Shown one piece after another: positions 12,001 through 15,784 of a DNA stretch of 35,984 nucleotides. Below the pieces are notes generated by a model that saw nothing but the letters and a program-made list of their open reading frames with translations, was not told the DNA's origin and made no database searches. Source of the stretch: Planctomycetota bacterium. GTDB lineage: Bacteria; Planctomycetota; Planctomycetia; Gemmatales; Gemmataceae. Positions within the stretch are counted from its first letter, which is position 1. Every line of letters begins with the position of its first letter. A program made the position numbers and the translations under genes. The stretch covers positions 1 through 35,984 of the forward strand of contig VGZI01000045.1 in assembly GCA_016872605.1 (NCBI GenBank). The letters are read 5' to 3'.

Positions 12001-12857
12001 GTCGATCCGGTGACTTCGTTGAAGCTCGTGTTGCTTCCTATCTGAATCGGGCCAGACCAAACGTTCGAGCCGGCGAGATTCACGAGGCTGCCGTCACTGT
12101 TGACACCGGCGCCAAAGAGCTTCAGCGTGTTGCCGATGGGGTTGGCTGCGCCGATGCTGTTGAGCTGAAGTTGCGAGTTATTGCCCACCGTCACGGTGTT
12201 GGTAGACACGCCCAAGGCTTTCGCATGGCTGATGCGAACGATACCGGCGTCATGGTCGATGTTGAACGGTCCAACATAGCCGCTGTTGTCATTGGTCAAG
12301 ATCAGCGTGCCGGCGCCTTCTTTGGTGAGTTGCGAGCCGCTCGTGCCGGTTAGTTTTCCCGATAACGTCAGGTCAGCGCCCTGACCCACCGTGAAGAACT
12401 GCTGGCTGGATGAGGTGGCGGCAAGCTGTATGTCCATGCCGATCCTCTCGCCGGTCAGGAAGGAACCGACCTGGATCGTGCCGCTTCCAGGAGTGCCAGG
12501 ATCGCCGAGGGTCAAGCTGTTGCCGCTCAGATCAAAGGGGCTGGCGCCGCCCGAGATTTGGATGGAATTGACAACCAGCCCGGTGATATTGTTGACCGAA
12601 GTGAAACCGGCCGATGCCGAGTTGCCGAAGATCAGGTCGGTTGCGGGCGTGGCCGGTTGCGGCGCAGCGCCCCCCTGCCAGTTGGCGTTCGTGTTCCAGT
12701 TGGTGTCGGCGCCGTTGCCGGTCCAGATGAACGCCGCCGGCGCCAGCCGGTTTTCCAATTCCTCGATCGACAAGCGAAACCGAGGCTTCTTCTCAATCGT
12801 CTTTTTTCGGGCACTCAGCGATGATCTCAGCCAGCGAACCAGATTGAAAGACCACAT
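1..12857 (-). CDS. Giant secreted beta-helix repeat protein, planctomycete type (partial, C-terminus beyond left edge)
   Basis: One open frame runs from an ATG at 12857 to the left edge (4285 complete codons). I translated long stretches and checked the frame at 12857, 10007, 7571, 5258, 3353, 1529 and 44; all agree. The N-terminus has a basic stretch and then LSIEELENRLAPA near residues 30-42, the LE-x-R motif common in large planctomycete surface proteins; there is no ordinary hydrophobic signal peptide. The body is built from autotransporter-associated beta-strand repeats (for example KVGTGTLVFPNANTYAGNT, then a short strand and GVLNIQ), alternating with modules carrying VQAALNAL-type helices followed by VTFGG. 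Inserted are two fibronectin-III-like segments (about residues 599-704 and 2636-2739), a BNR/sortilin-like propeller (about 1726-2519) and E1_FCCH-like modules. A purine-rich AAGGGG lies 9 bases before the ATG. Surface location and an adhesive or structural role are inferences; no catalytic residues were recognised. Confidence 0.9.
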   Translation of the reverse strand, partial: MWSFNLVRWLRSSLSARKKTIEKKPRFRLSIEELENRLAPAAFIWTGNGADTNWNTNANWQGGAAPQPATPATDLIFGNSASAGFTSVNNITGLVVNSIQISGGASPFDLSGNSLTLGDPGTPGSGTIQVGSFLTGERIGMDIQLAATSSSQQFFTVGQGADLTLSGKLTGTSGSQLTKEGAGTLILTNDNSGYVGPFNIDHDAGIVRISHAKALGVSTNTVTVGNNSQLQLNSIGAANPIGNTLKLFGAGVNSDGSLVNLAGSNVWSGPIQIGSNTSFNEVTGSTLTITGSISDLGSPFNVTKSGRGELILANANSYRGSTTVADGTLTLAHPQALGSVPAAGTSVVRNTLLDTIGTLKLQFDSTIAPNGPASSQYWTLQDPTQAFDAVNNPYVGFVVNDVPLTLNGAGFVVAGNPQGALWNALGNNTWTGTVTLGSDPPVGANVTVNVDAAANQTRLFLTGVVQDPSPVPAAGPFDLTKIGNGDLVLSPTAGSVGTANTYRGLTTISNGTVTLRDSQGLGPQTKRHISNWATQSYDLQPIVTVASGAGLNLESNVGHIDSVTSTVNRLQVASPVGLNGTGFNGLGALHSISGINTYVEKFFTAPTGLSANDLVAAVGLAPGQTYWVVTALDGYGESLASPEATFLVVAGRQNVTLSWSSVAGATGYKLYRSTTQGTYGANSLVATVNGVNNTSFTDTGTALTAGTPPSTFPIINLPTDAAIGVDADPNQTADNTYFTKDYSLTVTGGIAGGTSSFPTNRLLTKVRAGHLILPNANQQFFGSTTISAGWITIQDPAALGGPNPSVQEVQPTVTVNFDAALMLRPYADGTSFTFTHNMVLQGMGIHHAYSKIDQQGAVENLAGVNTLNSNIQLKGPVGIGVEEVFGRSNLVSTGEISQGQGALNFAGDAGGNRNENIGPGVNNGVNTGSTSGRLVLNAFVHTQPDDIRVYMGNWKLDPANARLIYDASNDFVSVRPTPVNRGGASITIDYTATTATIDVVHVNDPGIPPFGAGAGPGQNWLYAGLGPQAISFAPVSGLYATWITIVVNPGGNSSSQTQWRYTAQITPAGNFGGMIKLGSQRLELEGPGVYMGGVEIRNGVVRVENNTGLGARGNAGTIVQPGTALELANPTPDSNGGQSIGAAIWDTPLSLNGTGNSIFGDSALTVLGKDNLWHGPITLNSSIALSFKGTLANQAINTLTSSAGGVTVVTSTPGGGGVNAVQTLTFAGVASGSTFTLTYDDGVGAPVTTGSITYSTNPSTLITNIINRLNPVLGANNFGIALVSPTININPNSRLLVTGAITDPTNPTTAGTDLIMDGGGSLFLSGTNTYRGTTLVNQGTLTIQNGAALGGPGIAGQQQIALVGAVAGSTQFRLSYAGGTQTSAITYTGTPADAATIQTRLSDAGILPAGGTATVVALNPGNFLVTFGGTLAGTTTLLAVQITSGLGSAGVSSEGGTYIADKAQLQLQGGITVSGEPLLIQGAGNNVASAIQTFTIGSTAVIPTGAFSLDFNGSDTGPLPYNITAGQLQAALQNLSSVKNVAGQVVVNIDTIYAGTNEEQRVLFTGFNVGDTYQLYFDPASGAQQLGYNLTAPITYTGNAFTEKNNIVAALGNLQVLTNIGGTISGIAAAGVSGGVEFADFVFTGALADQDVGSAQVFALTGAGTPTVSEFVKGATGYRTFSVGFQGSFDGQAQPTMTAGASGVSGSTTMTAPVTTLVGGSANATPTQWFAQGPAPIANAVVNGGAQPTGNQLTTGRVTGVDVQQGFAGDIYIATADGGFWRTVDGGTHWTPVFDNINGSVIFGGAVTIAQTANSTVYFGTGEGNNSADSYYGSGVYSASTRADLATTITTKLVNPDGSNPLAGKAINKIVVNPNNPLMIWVAVSDRATNGSTGNAGIWRYNGTNWLNMTPPGAPTTNYSYSDVAIENNGATLRLYAALGNPTAPNSNDVRVTNNPDVPGPTWNAGGVFSAAVGGTTGTIKLATVAGGVFGTAYAAVSNPAGNSMDVFRTTNGGTSWAKTGANPANYLAGQGNYAISIVARRVGGNDLVFVAGHDAGAGTNFVIRSANGGGAWADRSKDANNVGPHTDVHALALTIDPLTNTPVLVAGTDGGVWRFDDAASTWANLNGNLNITNLNSVASQPGNSGILLAGTQANGTARYDGTSAWSQVDPGVSSATLVRYSASDPNIAYSLFGGIFRRSTTGGSAWIAGAAQSDFAIDLVNSNRVLLGSAGASVGESMNAGASSILLNSPANGQVAAATYQGPFLADSFFPSVGDVGANTYVPDTIYVANTNNIFLTKNHGVTWTFRTGGITGATNATPIVITSNNHGLQTGQRVIITGVAVNTNANGLFTINVVDANRFELVGSAGNGVGVGGTWTLADRAPPLQPGTTIQDLIVDPSNSNVLYVVAAGRVTAAGTGRVFKSSDSGRTWTDISSGLPLSAHTGLVLPVWTVVHDYRTNDLYAGTDEGVWKLTGGSGNWQRFGAGLPVVQVKDLDLNPSMNVLTAATYGRGAWQFTLDDNTLPNAPTYPGALRSVAGKNTWNGPIVLAGPTTISANGSQALQNGLSAASLNVFGIISDLTTTNANTLTKIGGGDVILSGPNTYAGVTDIQQGNLVVRDPSALGGAAIAGVQAISVQATAAPTLVTSALSASAGTLSAGTTYYYVVTAVGPYGESIASSQTSFTTSAPSQAIDLSWHVVDGATGYYVYRSTTSGSFGERLAPITSGTTTSFTDTGTAGTSNSPPVLQFTISIRNGGNTYTTGPITYTGVPASDAAAIVGVLTPGFFNTAGFSGGTAAVVSLNAGMFRVTFGGTLANQPTPVLIPAVTSPAGSFTSVSVTPGGGTIVEPNAALVLESSLYLEPVTVNAHGIPLTYSGHNTGALRSSSNVNTYTGTLTLNTNSTIGVDSGSSLTLANAAPIVITSANHGLATGQTIAISNVQGNTAANGSWTVTVIDVSRFSLNGSLGNGNYSSGGTWTATSTGAVTAASNAAPIVVTSNGHGLVNGQKVSITGVLGNTAANNTVGNPTWTVAGASANTFQLVGSTGNGAYTSGGTWTLVASGAITAATNAVSITDNGVGFSLDKESTGTLVLASAGSYGTNTTAGTMVNQGVLNVQNSNALGVAGSTTTVRDGAQLQLQSAANAPINVATENLVLSGSGITGTGAMRNVVGNNSWGSPTTTVTLTSVPGFSPTTRPAGTVAFSVANLGDTLTIGSPVVEPAALSATPTSGPLSMGLVKLGPGRLTLTQSDSYSGTTYVNAGILSVQNAGALGANDGDDVQRITVFSTLPTDQFTLTFNGQTTGLLTYGVPPFGGATPTASVQNALNALSSINGGGGSVSVTQSNISFTTPTGVTTGIVYTVTFGGPLAKKAQPLISATPAGGTSIAVSRVADGGVGTRVSTGASLELDGDPLHNNSSISLPATQRLWLNGAGSAALYGITAASQVVGGTTVTATVVSTAGLFTGETVTIAGFTPSGYNGTFTITVVDATRFRYEAPAGLAAVTVLGSATASPGALRNVSGNNTWTGPVFLQTSSSIGADPTTRFSVTGTIQDPPTSVANPIPSPAPAADLTKVGTGTLVFPNANTYAGNTLVNSGVLNIQHNTALGGTTSAIQTINVLGTSGQYHLTYNGVNTIDLSIGASAAQVKAALDTAIQTATGNAANNVTVTQNGNVYTVYFNGGALAMTAQPMLTATLGAGVTVVDITAVQLGAESSTVVATGATLQMEGGITESSGKSIILNGPGFGGAGALDSVAGNNTASTLPLLLGSTSAIGADGSSRLTIDQLITDQFQTQSIQFSTLFPSNGAYTLSFDGATTPTLNFNSGSTTAARTANAKAIEDALNALPTIALRGGVVSVAVPSSGRTYVATFGGRMIGTNWPTIIRTSSSTITITRTMNAGNFGVNKVGLSTVQYAGATANSYSGLTDVHSGVLELAKTGGALALTNNLQIGDTTPVSQVQALDLSGLAYGDVFTLSYNSSPASAPLTYYTNPAYEAAQIQAALNALPTIGGLATPGSVTVVPNGANKFLITFGGSLAGVRAFTPVQAVKGATTIDATLQTAGAVPVLDFAQVLYLGNNQIATSSDVLINNDGLWNLGGFAQTLSPTGSLTMIGGDVQLPTTSNLTIGSGAGAATLTATSDTVRSSRIQGAGRVTLGGTAANFFDIGDGPQDSDLIFSAGLQDSGQGFNKINTGRLEVNALEGATLTGRTRIDAGDVQVDGIGSTQIITLTNAVANTTTLAVTLNGVSSPSFTYTGVAATDGPALKAAIVALGVPSANVTVTPDVTDTIF
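3690..4115 (-). repeat. Tandem pair of E1_FCCH-like modules in the giant protein
   Basis: Two adjacent modules (4115-3927 and 3893-3690) share the pattern N-A-A-P-I-V-x-T-S, HGL-x2-GQ, GNTAAN, a VTV strand, F-x-L-x-GS-x-GNG-x-Y and SGGTWT. A third copy lies at 5909-5724 within the propeller and a diverged one at about 2549-2371 (LFTGETVTIAGF then YNGTFTITVVDATRF). The pattern matches what I know of the bacterial E1_FCCH-like domain of tail-fibre and adhesin-like proteins. The family name is from memory; the repetition itself is visible. Confidence 0.7.
5300..7680 (-). other. BNR/sortilin-like beta-propeller region inside the giant protein
   Basis: This part of the giant frame (about residues 1726-2519) does not look like the flanking beta-strand repeats. 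It reads as photosystem-assembly/sortilin-like propeller blades, with recurring phrases such as IYIATADGGFWRTVDGG, VYFGTGEGNN, VFKSSDSGRTWTD and LYAGTDEGVWKL, which resemble the BNR pattern S-x-D-x-G-x-T-W. It ends near TYGRGAWQFTLDD and the autotransporter-type repeats then resume. One E1_FCCH-like module (5724-5909) sits inside it. Such propellers often bind glycans or proteins, but the ligand cannot be told from the sequence. Confidence 0.75.
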
Positions 12858-13441
12858 GAAACTGAACCCCTTCGAGACGTAAGGCCAAACAGGATAAGAG
12901 ATAACAAGAGATCAATAGTAAGTTAGTTTATGCGCTAACCCCACCGACATAAAGGCCTGATTTTACTCGCCCGGTCAACGAAAGGGCGGCACGAGTTGAT
13001 TTTTCATCAGCTCCTCGCCTTAGCACCTGGCTCACCTGGATGACTCAAGCCGTCAAAATCGCAATCTGCGCGCACTGAGCCTACGCGCCCTCCTCAAACT
13101 ATAACGGTTGCATGATCGTTTAGTTTGGTCCAACTTGGCTGGAAAAGCTGATTTTGTCGCCCCACAATACGCACCCTGCCTGTTAACGAAGCTGAACCAC
13201 TGTTAACATTTGGACGAGCTGCACCGGCCCGGCAGATTGTGCCTGCATCAACGAATCCTGCTTGCTCTGGGCTCACAATTTGCCGAGATTTGTCTCAAGT
13301 CCGCTTTGTCCACCCCGTTCGGACCCGCCGAGCCGCGCTGGAAAGTGAGTTTCAGCGTGCAAATCTCACGCCATCCTGCAAAAGGCCAGTAGTTCTTGCT
13401 TTCTTCGATTCGCTTACCGACGCCGTTGTCCTGGCCAACGC
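12858..13441. other. Intergenic region upstream of the giant gene
   Basis: No gene is supported in these 584 bases. The part next to 12857 should hold the promoter and leader of the minus-strand giant gene; it is AT-richer than its surroundings (about 12890-12960), but I could not choose a convincing -10/-35 pair. Two identical TGTTAAC heptamers start 20 bases apart at 13181 and 13201, a spacing of roughly two helical turns. A 60-codon minus frame at 13094-13276 has no recognisable features. Confidence 0.5.
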
Positions 13442-14488
13442 TCAGAACTTTCCGTCGCGGACTTCGAAGTGCGTGGGCTTGCCGAGCGTTGGGCCCGCGC
13501 GGCGCACCCAATGGGCGATCCAAGCGATCATCTGCTCCGCACCGACACGCGGCTTGCCGAACAGGCGATGGCTTCGCTCCGCGTCGCTCAAGAGGGCATC
13601 TGGGCCCTCGGTCCCCTCGAAGAGCACGCGCTTGCCGAAGCGGCGGCCGAACTCCTCGGCAACCTTGCGAACGCTCAAAATCTCGGGGCCGGCGATGTTG
13701 AGCACCAGCGGGGCCCGTGCGAGGAGTGCGAAGGCCGACAGGGCTGCAGCGTTCGCGTCGGCTTGCCATATCGCGTTCAAATAGCCCATGCAAACATCGA
13801 CCGGCTGATTGGTCCACACGCGCTGCGCGATGTCCACCAGCACGCCATAGCGCATCTCCGTCGCGTAGTTCAGACGCAGGATCGCTGTCGGAATCGCGTA
13901 CGCTTCGCTGCAGTACGCATACATGCGTTCCCGGCCGACGCAGCTCATGGCGTATTCGCCGATTGGGGCGAGCGGATCGCTTTCGCATGAGCCCGTCGCT
14001 TGCGCTCCGGGCTGGTGGACGGGTGTTAGGCCATACACATTCCCCGTCGAGAAGGCGACGATGCGCGAGCGCCGGAATTTGCGGCACACGAGGGCCGGCG
14101 CGAGGCAGTTCATCGCCCAGGTGCGGGCTTCTTGTCCGGTGGAGCCAAACTTCATGCCGAACATGGCGATGACGTTGGGGACTTCGGGCAGTGCGGCGAG
14201 TTGAGCGTCGTCGAGTAGATCGCAACGGATGGTATCGATGCCGTGACGTTGCAGCCAGGCTTCGGCGCCTGGGTCAGAAAAGCGGGCGACGCCAATGATG
14301 CGCCGCGTGACGCCGGCGCGTTCGGAGGCGATGCGTGCCATGTTGGCCAGCGTCGGCCCCATCTTGCCGGCAACGCCCAATAGCATCAAGTCGCCTTCGA
14401 GTTTGGCCAACGTCTGGATGGCGTGCGTCGTCGGCTCGCTCAAAAGTGCGTCAAGGGCATCGATCGAGTCGATGGTTGCGGGGAGCAT
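13442..14488 (-). CDS. Extended SDR / NAD-dependent epimerase-like protein with atypical active site
   Basis: This is a 348-residue protein with the fold signature of extended short-chain dehydrogenases (sugar-nucleotide epimerase/dehydratase family). A GxxGxxG nucleotide-binding motif is at residues 38-44 (GVAGKMG) and a strand ending FSTGNVYGL at 146-154 supplies the usual Ser/Thr. The catalytic Tyr is at 179, but the expected YxxxK is YAMSC, with Cys183 where the Lys should be. The N-terminus is about 30 residues longer than usual before the first strand. It lies downstream of the DUF1080 gene on the same strand, separated by a 59-base gap that contains a hairpin. The Shine-Dalgarno is weak. 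Substrate is unknown; with the Lys lost it may be a non-catalytic NAD(P)-binding protein or use a changed mechanism. Confidence 0.85.
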   Translation of the reverse strand: MLPATIDSIDALDALLSEPTTHAIQTLAKLEGDLMLLGVAGKMGPTLANMARIASERAGVTRRIIGVARFSDPGAEAWLQRHGIDTIRCDLLDDAQLAALPEVPNVIAMFGMKFGSTGQEARTWAMNCLAPALVCRKFRRSRIVAFSTGNVYGLTPVHQPGAQATGSCESDPLAPIGEYAMSCVGRERMYAYCSEAYAIPTAILRLNYATEMRYGVLVDIAQRVWTNQPVDVCMGYLNAIWQADANAAALSAFALLARAPLVLNIAGPEILSVRKVAEEFGRRFGKRVLFEGTEGPDALLSDAERSHRLFGKPRVGAEQMIAWIAHWVRRAGPTLGKPTHFEVRDGKF

Positions 14489-14500
14489 GTTTCTCGTTTT

Positions 14501-14538
14501 CGTTTAGCGCCCGCTTGGCGCGACGCGGGCGCTAAACG
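14501..14538. repeat. Perfect 14-bp hairpin repeat, CGTTTAGCG family
   Basis: Arms 14501-14514 and 14525-14538 are exact reverse complements and enclose a 10-base loop. The unit lies between the DUF1080 stop and the SDR start. The outer arm CGTTTAGCG / CGCTAAACG recurs at 23728-23785 between groES and groEL2. It has no T-run on either side, so it looks like a dispersed palindromic repeat more than a classical terminator. Confidence 0.8.
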
Positions 14539-14547
14539 AGGATGGGT

Positions 14548-15105
14548 TTATTCCTTCACACGGATGTTCTTTACGTCCATCTTGCCGATCTCAGCGCGGA
14601 GGATGAACTCGCTGGCCTTGGCGGCGGCCTTCGATGTTCGCGCAGTTTTGCCATTGATCTTGTGTTCGAGGGTGTCTCCTTTGGCGACGAGTTCAAAGGT
14701 GTACCACTCGCCTTCCTTGACGTCCTTGTTTTCCTTGTTGCCCGGGACGATGTCGAACTTGGTGCCGCGGAAGAGTATGTCGTTGTTGCATTTGGGGCCT
14801 GGTCGGAAGTCGAATTTGAAGTGCACGTCCTTGGCGTAGCTGGCGACGGTTTCGATGTAGGCGTTGCCGGCGTCGAAGGCGATGATGCCGCCGTCGACGA
14901 TTTTGAATCGGCCCTTGTGCGATTCGGTCTTGCCTTCGAGCGTTTCTTTCTTCTTGGTCTTGGAGGTCTGCCAGCCGTCGAAGTTCTTGCCGTTGAAAAT
15001 GAGCTTGAAGCCGTCTTCGAGCTTGAAATCACCGCCGCGACTTTGCGGGGCCGGCAGGATGAGGGCCAGACCGACGAGGAATGTGGCGTAAGAGAAAACT
15101 CGCAT
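14548..15105 (-). CDS. Secreted DUF1080 (3-keto-disaccharide hydrolase-like) protein
   Basis: The frame extends upstream to 15294, but ATG at 15105 is preferred: it has GAGAGG 7 bases upstream and begins a normal signal peptide (MRVFSYATFLVGLALILPA, probable cleavage near residues 20-25). The mature part (185 residues in all) has the DUF1080 landmarks: GFKLIFNGKNFDGWQ near residues 32-46, a GGIIAFDAGNAYIET strand, FKFDFRPGPKCNNDILFRG, and a C-terminal DVKNIRVKE typical of the family's last strand. DUF1080 proteins adopt a concanavalin-like beta-sandwich and some hydrolyse 3-keto-glycosides; planctomycetes carry many. It is among the shorter members. A role in periplasmic sugar processing is inferred from the family. 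Confidence 0.88.
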   Translation of the reverse strand: MRVFSYATFLVGLALILPAPQSRGGDFKLEDGFKLIFNGKNFDGWQTSKTKKKETLEGKTESHKGRFKIVDGGIIAFDAGNAYIETVASYAKDVHFKFDFRPGPKCNNDILFRGTKFDIVPGNKENKDVKEGEWYTFELVAKGDTLEHKINGKTARTSKAAAKASEFILRAEIGKMDVKNIRVKE

Positions 15106-15284
15106 AGGGACACCTCTCAAGTAAATGTGACGCAGGGCCGACAACGGGCCCGGTGGGTTGGCGTCATTGTATAAGGGCAGGTAGACCTTCGTCGGCCAAG
15201 AGCATTTTTCACCCCGCCCAGAAGCCGCCGAGGTTGTACGCATGGCCGATCGATACGCTGTATTATCACAGCAGAGGACCACGA

Positions 15285-15756
15285 ATGAATACACTCACGC
15301 GAATTACCATAGATCCGGCGATCTGCCACGGAAAGCCGACGATCCGGGGGTTAGGATACCCGGTCGAGACCATCCTCGAACTGCTCAGTTCCGGGAGGGT
15401 GCACGACGCGCCCGCGCGGCCCCTTTTGGGAGGGCGAGGCTCCTGCCGAGCCGGAAGCGTCAGCATCGTAATGTCAACTCAGATTATTTGCGGGCTCGCG
15501 GCTCGGCAGGAGCCTCGCCCTCCCGTGCCGTTTGTAAACCATGTCGTGCACCCGTTCCGGGATGTCGATCGATGACATCCTCGCAGATTTTGAAGATCTG
15601 GAGCGCGATGACATTCTAGCCGCCTTGGCCTATGCGGCACGCCTCAGCCAGGTAAAGAACATGGAATGTGTGTATGTTGCAACGAAACAACGTAACCAAT
15701 TATATTGCGGCGAGTTACGGACGAGCATTTCGTTGCACGCGGTTTTGAATGAATAG
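15285..15756 (+). pseudogene. DUF433 antitoxin-like gene interrupted by a small insertion element
   Basis: The N-terminal half (15285-15395, 37 codons: ITIDPAICHGKPTIRG, then YPVETILELLSSG) and the C-terminal half (15562-15756: MSIDDILADFEDLERDD, then ILAALAYAARLSQVK) are the two contiguous halves of a DUF433 domain. Removing 15396-15561 joins them into one 101-codon frame, with LLSSG followed directly by MSIDD as in intact family members. As it stands, the first half reads into the element and stops at 15575. AGAGGA lies 6 bases before the ATG. DUF433 proteins are usually antitoxins paired with a PIN-like DUF5615 toxin; no toxin gene is seen beside it, since the next gene (15785) is convergent and unrelated. 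The reconstructed C-terminus is somewhat longer than usual. Confidence 0.88.
15396..15553. mobile_element. MITE-like element with 8-bp target duplication
   Basis: The 158-bp insert is flanked by the direct repeat GTTCCGGG at 15388-15395 and 15554-15561. Its ends are inverted: GGGTGCACGAC (15397-15407) and GTCGTGCACCC (15543-15553). Inside is a perfect 25-bp inverted repeat (15428-15452 and 15500-15524) around a 47-base loop. No transposase is encoded, so it would be moved in trans. The clean duplication and the intact halves of the host gene suggest a fairly recent insertion. The internal sequence GAGCCGGAAGCGT is also found in the hairpin at 28607-28668. Confidence 0.85.
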
Positions 15757-15784
15757 GCCATTTTGGCGGCAACTGAGATGCCGA

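Noticed and set aside
15396-15553. CRISPR repeat or riboswitch explanation for the inverted repeats
   Set aside because: There is one copy, with a direct target duplication and terminal inverted repeats; this is an insertion element, not an array or aptamer.
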